Of a stretch of DNA of 28,552 nt, positions 9,943 to 17,891 are shown in pieces. Under the pieces are notes generated by a model. The model was given only the letters and a program-made list of their open reading frames with translations. It was not told the DNA's origin and ran no database searches. Position 1 is the first letter of the stretch. Each line of letters opens with the position of its first letter. The translations under genes were made by a program, and so were the position numbers. The DNA is from Phellopilus nigrolimitatus (lineage: Eukaryota > Basidiomycota > Agaricomycetes > Hymenochaetales > Hymenochaetaceae), in assembly GCA_021029095.1 (NCBI GenBank), contig JAJOHG010000329.1:1-28552 (forward strand). The letters run 5' to 3'.

Positions 9943-10339
9943 GACAGTCGGTGCTACACTTAGCCAAATCTGGATGTTCTGGATATCACGCTGTTCTCAA
10001 AACAACTCGTATAGCCTATTTTATCGAAGCTATAGTGGGCCAGAAAAATATTATCCCCCTCCGCTCCTTAAGCAGATTCCCGTCCGCATTGTTCATGCAA
10101 AGACCGGATTCGAATAAGTTTGACTGTGCAAAGCCTTTCGTCTAGATGCATAATACGCACTAGCAACAAACCATACATAGTAACGACACGACCAACTACG
10201 CAAGCACGAACAGCCTTCCTCTCTCAAGAGACGATAGCTTTTCCAACCAACCTTTAATAACCATACGGCATTTTCTGACCCAAAACGTTGCTACTTTGCC
10301 CGCGAAAACATACAAAAAGGATCTTTACGAATATCTTTA
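9943..10339. other. Region between EMI1 and the tRNA, left arm
   Basis: About 400 nt matching 11725-12173 inversely. It holds a minus-strand T5 tract (A5 at 10314-10318 on the plus strand), a likely Pol III terminator for the tRNA. No protein gene seen. Confidence 0.55.
10314..10318 (-). terminator. Pol III terminator of the left tRNA-Ala
   Basis: On the minus strand TTTTT follows 22 nt after the tRNA 3' end. The right-arm tRNA has the same feature at 11745-11749. Confidence 0.6.
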
Positions 10340-10412
10340 TGGATGACAGGCGAATCGAACACCTGACCTCATGCATGCGAAGCAAGCGCTCTACCAACTG
10401 AGCTAGACACCC
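10340..10412 (-). tRNA. tRNA-Ala (anticodon CGC), left copy
   Basis: A 73-nt cloverleaf on the minus strand without CCA. The acceptor is GGGTGTC/GTCATCC with discriminator A, the D arm GCTC-AGTTGGTA-GAGC, the anticodon arm CTTGC-TTCGCAT-GCATG with CGC at 34-36, and the T arm AGGTG-TTCGATT-CGCCT. The G3-U70 wobble, the alanine identity element, is present. Two T-T mismatches (acceptor pair 6-67 and the second anticodon-stem pair) are unusual. The sequence is identical to the right copy. Confidence 0.9.
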
Positions 10413-10471
10413 CTTTTGGATTGGTTTCTCTTTTTGCTCAATCAGATATATGACTTGGTTTTTCGGAAACC

Positions 10472-10644
10472 GACAAGAGCAAGAGCGGAAAGCTGAGTCT
10501 GCTGTACGAGGCGTTCCCGACGACATTCGTCACGGAGCAGGCTGGCAGCGGCACGACGATCAGCACGGACTGCATCCTAGATATCATCCCAACTATCCAC
10601 GAAGCAAAGATGATATGAACGATTTGGTCAAGTTCTACGGCTAA
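10472..10644 (+). pseudogene. FBP1: Fragment of fructose-1,6-bisphosphatase, C-terminal end
   Basis: The frame starting at 10472 reads DKSKSGKLSLLYEAFPTTF, then VTEQAG and CILDIIPTIHE. This is the unmistakable end of fructose-1,6-bisphosphatase, where the KLRLLYEAFPMAFLxEQAGG and ILD..P..IH motifs belong. After IHE the frame breaks. The next in-frame match is KDDMNDLVKFYG plus stop in another frame, so about eight codons and the frame were lost. The conserved A.AF.EQAGG region also carries substitutions (TTF, GSGTT). Only the last ~60 codons are present, and nothing upstream matches the rest of the enzyme. It is a relic, not a working gene, and it lies in the palindrome spacer. Confidence 0.8.
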
Positions 10645-10799
10645 AAGGCATAAAGAGATCAAAGTGTACTATACCCGCGTGTATACGTAGGTTCTACAGA
10701 ATGTGTAACAAGCAATAATCAATGCAATAGGGCCTAACCCCAATGAAATTGTGCTCGTCTGAAACGGAAGATGAATTTTACATGTTTCGGCATTGGCGT

Positions 10800-11300
10800 A
10801 TGTGGAGGTCGGCCGGATCGGCAACATGATCGCCACGTTTAAGAACCCTGAGCCAATCGACAGCCCTACCCAGCCATATTTTGTCCCATGCGTCCGCCAG
10901 ATCCGCGCGCATGCCGGCAGAACTGGGCCCGCTCGGCCTGCAGCCGTCGTACACTTTCCCCGCATGCGTGCTGGCGGCAATTGCCATGTTTGCGCGAGGG
11001 AGACGTACGAGCTCGTATGCTTGCAGAACGGGCTGATTCGAAAAAGGTCATGTTAGGCTTACAACGCGCTTTGATCGGAAGATAAACTCACCTCGGCATT
11101 TTTCATGTTCGTCTTCGGGTGCGCGAGCAGCCGAGCACGAGCACGAGCGTATCCTCGAGCGCTTGGCCCCCGAGGAGCGTCGCGCGCCCGCGCACGTACG
11201 GCGGGTCCACCGCGTGGACGGACCAGGCGCTGGGCGCCCCGAGGCTCCCTATGCAGCTCAGCAGGCGCGTGACATCGGACCCAAGGCACAGTCAGTCCTG
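10800..11300 (-). pseudogene. Remnant of a salicylate-hydroxylase-like FAD monooxygenase
   Basis: On the minus strand the first part reads SAWSVHAVDPPYVRGRATLLG, then directly GQALEDTLVL. In this flavoprotein family the GD..H.M.P..G.G motif should stand between these, so the second FAD-binding motif has been deleted. A frame change then leads into LLAHPKTNMKNAE, a GTGAGT intron, and YELVRLPRANMAIAASTHAG with KVYDG, then LADAWDKIW. This order matches the C-terminal third of FAD-dependent aromatic monooxygenases such as salicylate hydroxylase. Internal frame changes and the missing motif mean it is not functional. The N-terminal NAD(P)/FAD Rossmann part is absent. Confidence 0.7.
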
Positions 11301-11651
11301 TGTTGGCATTATTTATCATACATTAAGAGGAGGGCGGATATGAACCTGTGAATGTCTTGGAATTGCATTCCTCTAAGGTAAGGGATACTAAAATGATCGG
11401 TCTCCGATTAATGACACGACCTTGTAGGACATACATCGTACTATATGATCTCGTCGAGACCGGACAGGAAAAGGACCAAGCGACAAATGAACTCCAAGCT
11501 TAGACGTTGTCCAGAACCTCATTTGCAATTCGCTTTCACTGTCATCCCCACCGGGTTATTGCATGAGAAATGGACTACTCGCTAACCTTCGGCACTCATG
11601 TTCTCATCAATATACTAGATGAAAAAAATGAAGTTTAGAAATCAAAAAAAC
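11301..11651. other. Right part of the palindrome spacer
   Basis: Sequence between the monooxygenase remnant and the right tRNA. No gene seen. The right arm begins at about 11600, judged by similarity of the A-rich tRNA upstream flank to that of the left tRNA. Confidence 0.45.
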
Positions 11652-11724
11652 GGGTGTCTAGCTCAGTTGGTAGAGCGCTTGCTTCGCATGCATGAGGTCA
11701 GGTGTTCGATTCGCCTGTCATCCA
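11652..11724 (+). tRNA. tRNA-Ala (anticodon CGC), right copy
   Basis: Identical over 73 nt to the left copy at 10340-10412, with an internal A box (TAGCTCAGTTGG) and B box (GTTCGATTC), G3-U70, and the same two stem mismatches. It stands at the inner edge of the right arm. Confidence 0.9.
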
Positions 11725-12173
11725 TCAGGATATATCCTTCTCTCTTTTTGTATGTTTCCGCGGGCAAAGCAGGATGCATAGCAACTTCTTGGGTTAGTAA
11801 ATGCCGGATGGTTACTAAAGGTTGGTCGGAAAAGCCATCGTCGCTTGAGAGAGGAAGGCTGTTCCTGCTCGCGTCGCGTAACGCGGTTTGTCTTTGTTGC
11901 CATGGATCGTCGGACATTTGAGGGGCAGCGATATTGCGTAGTTGGTCGTGCCGTTACTGTCTATGTTTGTTGCGTATTGTGCATCTAGAAGAAAGGCTTT
12001 GCACAGTCAAACTTATTCGAATCCGGTCTTTGCATGAACAATGCGTACGGGAACCTGCTTAAGGAGCGGAGGGGGAGAACGTTTTCTGACCCACTATAGC
12101 TTCGGATTAAAATATGCTGCTTGAGAATGATGAATTGAACATCCAAATTTGGCCGACTGTGGCACCGACGGTC
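11725..12173. other. Region between the tRNA and EMI1, right arm
   Basis: Inverse match to 9943-10339, slightly longer. It contains the tRNA terminator and presumably the EMI1 promoter. No further gene seen. Confidence 0.5.
11745..11749 (+). terminator. Pol III terminator of the right tRNA-Ala
   Basis: A TTTTT tract about 20 nt downstream of the tRNA 3' end, matching the left copy. Confidence 0.6.
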
Positions 12174-12698
12174 ATGTCCGTGGACTTCAAAACTGCCGTA
12201 GACCAAGAAACGCGTCGACTGCAGGTCATTCACCCGACGCCAGAGCAGATACCAGGATGCATGAGCCTCCTCGATGATTTTCTTTCCTGCAATGGTCAGC
12301 ATGTCCATGTCAAGACGAATCATCCCGATAACAGCCTCTTTGACATGTGTTCTTCCCCCTCGCAGCTCTCGGCTTCCAGTTAAAGTCGCTTTATAGGTAC
12401 GGCGGACAGGCCATCTGCGGGCGAAAGATGGAGGACTTCAAGTTCTGCATGAGCCTGAAGTCGCTCGACCAGGACGAGAAGCGCGAGGCGTGGATCAGGC
12501 GTAGAGCGGAGTGGTGGGCGACGCGCCGTCTGGCGAAAAGCAGCGAGGACGTTTGGGACATGCGGACGTGAGTTTTTCCTTCTTCATTGATTCAAGTTTC
12601 GCTGTCCTGAATAACCCTTTCTGTATAGCGGGCCGCTGCAGAACTCCCCTCCTAAACAACTCACTCGTGATTTGACGGAACACCACGAAATCTCATGA
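12174..12698 (+). CDS. EMI1: EMI1-type twin CX9C protein (DUF3128), right-arm copy
   Basis: Exons 12174-12294, 12366-12567 and 12629-12698 encode 130 residues. Both CX9C motifs (C29/C39 and C58/C68) and the EKREAWIRRRAEWWATRRL segment are intact. It differs from the left copy at a few residues: D11 for E, P22 for S, I57 for V, and the C-terminal TGPLQNSPPKQLTRD instead of TEPLQNFPPKQLIRD. The start at 12174 (MSVDFKTAVDQ) is chosen because it is the shared start in both arms; the frame is open further upstream (to 12114), but that sequence is not protein-like. Predicted role and location are as for the left copy: a small protein probably of the mitochondrial intermembrane space. Confidence 0.88.
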
Positions 12699-13071
12699 GA
12701 CGGTTTGGAGAGCTTTATATATAAATGAGAGGCCGTCCTCGGACGACTTTCTTTTATCCTTTTGGAAAGAAATACACGCTGAGTCTAAGGTCCCGGAAGA
12801 CACTAGAGGATGAGATGGTATGACGTATGGCTAAGATCGGTTCTTTCACAACCTTGCAGCGATTGCATGTGTTAGGCGAGCCAAGCAATTCGTTATAAAG
12901 TAGACCTAGATTCTTGTTGAGTAGCAGTTACAAAAATTCAGAGAAAATGAATATTCGCGTCATTTGCATTTTCGCGACGCGTCGCGTCTTTGTCGATGGC
13001 CAAACACCTGCTCCTTACACCATTCTCTACTACCCTGTCTGGCTTGGTACCGGCAGCTCAAGCATAACATC
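12699..13071. other. Intergenic region between EMI1 and PAXX-like gene, right arm
   Basis: Inverse match to 9083-9406 with roughly 50 extra nt at about 12925-12985, which include an ACGCGT palindrome. Confidence 0.5.
12973..12986. promoter_or_regulatory. Palindrome with MluI cell-cycle box (ACGCGT)
   Basis: CGCGACGCGTCGCG is a perfect 14-nt palindrome centred on ACGCGT, 86 nt before the PAXX-like start codon at 13072. ACGCGT (MCB) is the binding site of the fungal MBF factor, which drives G1/S genes including DNA replication and repair genes. The left arm reads TTTGCGTCTTCGTCG here and lacks the box. Function is inferred from the motif only. Confidence 0.4.
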
Positions 13072-14101
13072 ATGAGCATGTTCGACACGTTCGGTCCGCT
13101 TGACGACCTCATCCAAGTCATCTACCAAGGCACGCACCGTTTCGTGCTCCTCTCAAAGGTCGACTTTGACGCGGCGGTCCCGGGGTGGGACGTGCATCTC
13201 GGGCTAGCTGACGCGGGGCGCTGGTGGAGGGGCCGATGGGAGGAAAAGGATGCGGTGGGATTCGTGGTGCGCGGTGTTCTCCTTCTTCCAGGCTTCGAAG
13301 CTGTGATGCTAATACAGTGACCTTGGATGTGAAATGATCCCAGGTCGCGGACGTGTCGGAAACGCTGCTCGAGACGTTCGCGGACAACCTCGCAGGCACT
13401 GTCACCCAAGGCGATTTGTTCATAGGAGACTGGAGCGCCGAGAAGGGCGCCGACATTAAAGTTTGTCGTAAGCTCGCCGCCGCTCTTCATCTCATCCCGT
13501 CCGACTTCGTGTCTTCGTTTATCCTTTCCTACCCTCTTTCTTTGCCCTTTCCGCTTATAATTTACGGTATCCATTTCACGCTAGATTATATTCGGCCCGT
13601 CAGGCAAGAAGCCGCTTCCCATCCCGTTGACCGAATTGTCCGCTGAGGAGGCCGCGATCTTCGTCGCGAACGAGCTGTTCTCGGTGAGCCGGGCCTCTCA
13701 GAACCGTATGAATGCGTTTCTGACGTACACCATCGTATCTTGGACTGAGAAGCTTGGACTAAACGCACAGCAAAGGAAATGCCGTCTGAACCCTCCTGCA
13801 ATTCCGATTCCCGCCGCTCCTCGTCGGAACTCACCTCCGCCGACTAAAAGTGCGTCTTTCATGCTCCCTTCAGCTGTCTGTCTGATTGTAAATAGCGCGG
13901 AAAGAGCCTCGCAGGACGTCTCCTTCCCCGCCTCCTCCATCGAGTTACAAACTGAAGGAAGCTAATCCGCCGCGCAAAATTCCTGAAGAAACGCGTAACC
14001 CTCCTGCCGAACCCCGTCCTGCCAAACCGAAAAGCAAAGGTGGTGTGATCAAAAAGGGAAGGAAGGTGCAAGACATGGAATTCGCTAGTGACGACGAATG
14101 A
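13072..14101 (+). CDS. Putative PAXX/XLF-like DNA end-joining factor, right-arm copy
   Basis: Exons 13072-13254, 13344-13460, 13585-13683, 13771-13849 and 13896-14101 encode 227 residues. The domain plan is that of the left copy: a beta-rich head of ~133 residues, then a ~94-residue tail rich in proline, lysine and arginine (TSPSPPPSS, NPPRKIPEETRNPP) ending GRKVQDMEFASDDE. Each splice site follows GT-AG, and the last intron is only 46 nt. If the superfamily match is right, the product would dimerise through the head and bind the Ku-DNA complex through the C-terminal tail during non-homologous end joining in the nucleus. There is no long coiled-coil stalk, which fits PAXX-like better than XRCC4-like proteins. 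An alternative is an unrelated basidiomycete-specific protein. The gene itself is well supported by conservation between the arms; the function is tentative. Confidence 0.75.
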
Positions 14102-14855
14102 CCTTGAGTCCAAGGCATACCCGCGCGAAGGACGGTTTCCCCAGAGCCGGTACTTAATATCCAAGTCGTTAATGGGGAAGAACTCGGCGCTGAAGATAAT
14201 TAAAGTTTATTTTCCCGGCGCTCTGGAGACGCGCTGCAAGGCAATGAATGTCTTCATGTCTGCATACTTGTTTAATTGCTACATTGAGATAATCGCTGTC
14301 GCATCTGCATCAATGTCAATCGAGGACCTGGTCCGCTGACTCAACGGTCTCAATGTCTGGGGGAAAATCAAGTTGTCTCAATAGGAAATGTGCGGAACCG
14401 AGCAGCAATCTTCAGTCGTTTGGTGGACGCGCCTGGCTTGTCGAGTTTGAAAGGTCTTTTGATACTCCGAAATGCTCAAGAATGCGTGAAACACTAAACC
14501 GCTGTGACACCCAAAACTGATACTCGCCACATGACATTACTAATAAATCATGAATTTGCCACCAGCGACGCGCAACTTTGCGTTTTATTTATGTCGTTCT
14601 CTATCATTTACCTATTCCGGTTTTAAAACCTACACAATGAATGGGCGCAACACTTCCTACGCAAAGTCAATTCAGAGCTATTACAAAGAAGTGCGTTATG
14701 CTCTTTACTTTGCAGTTCTCCAGTGAAATACGGAGCAATGAATCTCGGCGCCGAGGCTTCACGAGCGCTGGCACTAGCGTCTTGGACTGTTGGGACAGTG
14801 TAAAAGCCTTCATATCGTGCAAGCAATATCGTACCAAGCACCATTCCCTCAACCA
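14102..14855. other. Intergenic region of the right arm, promoter side of the outer gene
   Basis: Inverse match to 7237-8052. Similarity is high next to the PAXX-like gene and lower towards the outer gene. A short open frame near 14549-14705 parallels one in the left arm, but the arms disagree at its end, so I treat it as upstream sequence. Confidence 0.45.
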
Positions 14856-15407
14856 ATGCCAATCATTTCTTCTCGTAGAATAAAGTCAACAATCAAAAAA
14901 ACACTCAAGAAACTCTCAGGCGGTAAGTCAGACAGTAAGTCTGGCTTGCCGAAACCTGTTTTGGAAGCAGAGAATAAATGGGTGGAGGCGTCGCATGCAA
15001 ACCCTGGGGCTTTGGAGAATGCTAAAGAGCACGTCAAGAAGATTTACGATTGTGAGGAACTCTATATTTTGCCGCGATGTCTATATTTGCTAACCGCACT
15101 GTCTGTTCAGCTGACGTTGTCAAGAGGCATAAGTATAAGCTCTATTATTCGTTAGTCAACAACAAAGCAGACCTGCAGCTCAGAGGTATGTCGCAATTCT
15201 CATAGCATTTTAATAACAATGCTGACTGTGTTCTTATGATTCAAAGTTTCGAAGGATACAAGGCATCCCATCAATTTTTCTCCTGTCAAGAACACAGACC
15301 TGTGCTCTACCTATGCAAAACCTGATTTGTCCGACATTAGTGGAAAGTGCAAGTATCTGGCGGGGATTATTGCTGCAACCACGGAGGAAAACTTGAATGA
15401 AGTTTGA
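14856..15407 (+). CDS. Unrecognised small protein, outer gene of the right arm
   Basis: Exons 14856-15051, 15111-15185 and 15247-15407 encode 143 residues. The first intron has a textbook branch site (GCTAAC) and CAG end. Without splicing it, the frame of the conserved block RHKYKLYYSLV would be lost. An additional 48-nt GTAAGT...GCAG intron (14923-14970) is possible; removing it gives 127 residues and aligns better with the left-arm protein (LSG-ENKWV against VEESKDKWV). Conserved with the left-arm gene: KWV, NPGAL, AKEHVKKIY, KYKLYYSLV and the terminal NLNEV (against DNNEV). The C-terminal ~55 residues are otherwise quite different (HPINFSPVKNTDLCSTYAKP). No known family is recognised, and no signal peptide is seen. 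Confidence 0.55.
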
Positions 15408-15895
15408 GTTCTAACACTGGCGTTCATTGGAGATTAAATTTGTTGCTGCAAGCATTTAGGAGATACGCTCACGAAAAAAAAAAAATCGAACGAATATTTG
15501 CTGTTCATAGGCTAACGTAGAAAGGTTGTATAGTGTAAGCGAAGCCATTTTGGAATTAAATAGTTGAATAACGCGCCAGAGCATAGACACGAGCAATTAC
15601 GAGCATTATGGGTGTTGGGGCCCGAGAGGAATAGACCGGTCTTTCCAAATCCACACAAGTAACACGAAGGAAGAATAAGACGAGAGCAGAGTTAGCCAGA
15701 TGAGTTTAGATTTGTGTACATTATGCTGGAGATACAATAGGAGGTGAGTGATGCTACGCAACAGACAGCGATGGAGTTGTGCTCTTAATGCTTGAAGCAA
15801 TAAATGAAGTGCGATGCATGCAATAAAACGGAACATGATAAATGTTCCTCTATTTTTTGAAGAGATGCAGATAGGTGTTTGTGGAAACGCCCTCA
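15408..15895. other. Convergent 3' intergenic region
   Basis: AT-rich, with an A10 run (15475-15484). It lies between the end of the palindrome and the MIA40 stop codon. No gene seen. Confidence 0.55.
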
Positions 15896-16754
15896 TTATG
15901 AGGATTCCGCTGCAGCGCCAGGAGTAGAAATTGCTGTCGCCTCAGCCCCTGCTTCTGGTGGAACCGCGCTGGGAGGTGTATCACCTTCCTCGTCGTCCGC
16001 CATAATTTCTATAACACGCATTCGACAGCACATACAGTTTAGCAAGAAAGAAACACAGAGGAGTGGATATTGACACGTACCTTCACCGTACACCTCCGGG
16101 TGCCGCCTGAAGCAGTCCTGCATGCCCTTGAACTTTTCAACGCAATTGATGCCCTTCGGCTCGTCCTCAGAGTATACGAAGCACGAGAATGCATCGCGAA
16201 ACTCCTGCCCGCACGGCCCGTGCGCCATCCCGCCGAGGCACGGGCAGTCCCAATTGATCTCGCCCGTCTCAGGGTTGTACGCCCCGCCGCCCCCGGCGGC
16301 TTGCCCGTTTTCGCCCTCTGCACCCGGGGCGCCCTCAGCGTTGGCCTCATCCTCTTTCGCCTGGAGGAACCCCTCGGCGTGAGCGACAGGTTCAGCGGGC
16401 GGCGCGTTTTCCGTAGCTTTGCCCTCCTTCGGCTTCGGCTTCGGTTTCGGCTTCAGGCCTTCACGAGAACGTCAGCACCAGAGCAGGCAGGTTGCGAGAA
16501 GAGCACGCACGTTCTTCCGAATCCAGGCGTATGGAGCTCCTCCCGAGTACGAAGGCTCCCGACAGTGCGACAGCGCCTGCGGCGACCGCCGCCCACTCAT
16601 AGCTGCGCGACGTCCGCTCCCGCTGTGCCGCACGTGCGGGCGTCCACAGCGCCATTCGCGGTGCCTGGGGCCGGATATTTCTCGGGGCCTGGACTGTGCG
16701 CTTCAGAGCACTGCGGAGTGAGTGAAGCATGGCGGCGCGGAGAGGGCTCGTCAC
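15896..16754 (-). CDS. MIA40: MIA40, mitochondrial intermembrane-space import and oxidation factor
   Basis: Minus-strand exons 16511-16754, 16081-16458 and 15896-16008 encode 244 residues (236 if translation starts at the second ATG, 16730). Residues 1-50 are basic and Arg/Ser/Ala-rich, a mitochondrial presequence. Residues ~53-70 ([18 protein letters not shown]) are the inner-membrane anchor. A linker contains the (KP)n stretch [12 protein letters not shown]. The catalytic domain has the redox-active C153-P-C155 followed by twin CX9C motifs, C164/C174 and C187/C197, with the family sequence [18 protein letters not shown] short acidic, alanine-rich tail follows. Mia40 binds and oxidises CX3C and CX9C proteins entering the intermembrane space, together with the sulfhydryl oxidase Erv1. 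All six catalytic and structural cysteines are present. Confidence 0.95.
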
Positions 16755-17891
16755 GGTGCGAGGAAAAGCAGAGTGTTATTCAGCCGATGTGTCGACGCGG
16801 CACAAAATGATTCTGCTTATGAAATGATCGGCGTTCGTATCGTCGCTGACACATTTTTGCGAACGCGTTCAAGATTTATGTTCTAGTGATGTTACAGCGC
16901 TTTTAAAAAATCCTGCCAGGCGTTGCTGTACTGAAAAACGCATTACCTTAATCAGTTTCTTAAGCATGAAATTTATCAAAGGCACGGCGGATGTAATCAT
17001 GAAAAGGCTCACAAATAAGCAGCATGCCGGAGTTTTTAAAAGCCTTGCGAAATTTATAAAGAATTCAGAAATGGGCGAAGAGGAAGGTCTAAAGGCCACG
17101 GAACTTTGCAAGCAGATTATGATCGAGTCGAGAAGGCTGCAACTATGAGTCGTACCTTATCTTGTGCGGCCAATGATATTTCGGTATTTTTCTGACAGGC
17201 TTGTTTCTTCAGGCGGACTGAACCGAATTATAAATACAAGTTCTACTACCGATTTTATTATTTAACAAGAAAGAGCGTAAGCTTCGCATTCACTTCTTAT
17301 AATACTTGAGTGAAAATGGTGTCCTGATTTCACAGAAGTCTCGAAAATTCTGCATTTTTTCATAATGCTGCTGTCAGGAGTAAATGACCTGGGCAAAACA
17401 ATCGTGCATATAACACACGTAGAGTGCAGGCTTTATGCCAATAATTGAAACCAGTTGATAAGTGCGTGATCCTCCGCTCGCGCCTCGCGAGCATTTAGAA
17501 GGATTAAAAGGCTGGCTATGTGGCCTGAGCACGCTAGATATGGCTTGAACATGCGTGTTTGGTTCATCGGGAACCTCGCGGTAGACTGGCGGCCGTCGTG
17601 CGTTTTGCGCCAGGCACGTGATACGTTTTTGAAAAATGGCGAAAATCAAATGAAAGTTATTGCAAAATTACCCTCAGCATCCAGAACGTCCTACACAAAT
17701 CACATACAACATCGTGCCAGCCGTTGACTGCTCCAGGACGCCCTTTTGTCACTGCGAACAAATAAAAATACAAGGTTACAATTTTGTGTCACAGCCGCCG
17801 CGGTCTACTTACGCCGCTCATTGCTTTCGACAGTAAACGTTGTTCCTCATGATCTCGAGAACCTGACGTCTACAACTTCCAAAGCCATCGC
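16755..17891. other. Divergent intergenic region between MIA40 and the Sec7-like gene
   Basis: About 1.1 kb that must contain both promoters. Apart from the small open frame at 16966-17148 I see no coding sequence and no clear TATA box close to either start. Confidence 0.5.
16966..17148 (+). CDS. Small open frame of uncertain status
   Basis: Sixty codons with a fairly protein-like composition (MKFIKGTADVIMKRL, then VFKSLAKFIKNSE). A lysine-rich N-terminus followed by AKFIK..E..EGLKATELCKQI vaguely recalls the outer palindrome genes (lysine-rich start, then GAL..AKEHVKKIY). This could be a decayed third relative, or chance. No introns or conserved block confirm it. Confidence 0.2.
   Translation: MKFIKGTADVIMKRLTNKQHAGVFKSLAKFIKNSEMGEEEGLKATELCKQIMIESRRLQL

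Larger units (their letters stand above)
6638..10450 (-). repeat. Left arm of a large palindrome
   Basis: Read on the minus strand, this arm carries tRNA-Ala, EMI1, the PAXX-like gene and a small unknown gene, in the same order as the plus strand of 11600-15407. The tRNAs are identical over 73 nt. All EMI1 and PAXX-like exons have the same lengths in both arms and differ at only a few percent of positions. Similarity falls through the upstream region of the outer gene and becomes low in that gene, though its exon-intron plan is still shared. The inner boundary near 10450 is approximate. Confidence 0.9.
11600..15407 (+). repeat. Right arm of a large palindrome
   Basis: Plus-strand counterpart of 6638-10450, with the order tRNA-Ala, EMI1, PAXX-like gene and small unknown gene. 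The centre of symmetry is near 11030. Spacings differ slightly between arms (tRNA to EMI1 about 450 against 400 nt; EMI1 to PAXX-like about 370 against 325 nt), so the arms carry independent indels. Confidence 0.9.

Noticed and set aside
15052..15110. Apparent 1-nt frameshift in the right outer gene
   Set aside because: A 59-nt intron with GTGAGG, a GCTAAC branch site and CAG restores the frame, and the left gene has an intron at the same position.
6638..15407. Palindrome as a join of two haplotypes of a dikaryon
   Set aside because: Not fully excluded, but the outer gene pair is far too divergent for alleles and the arms carry different indels. I therefore favour a real inverted duplication.
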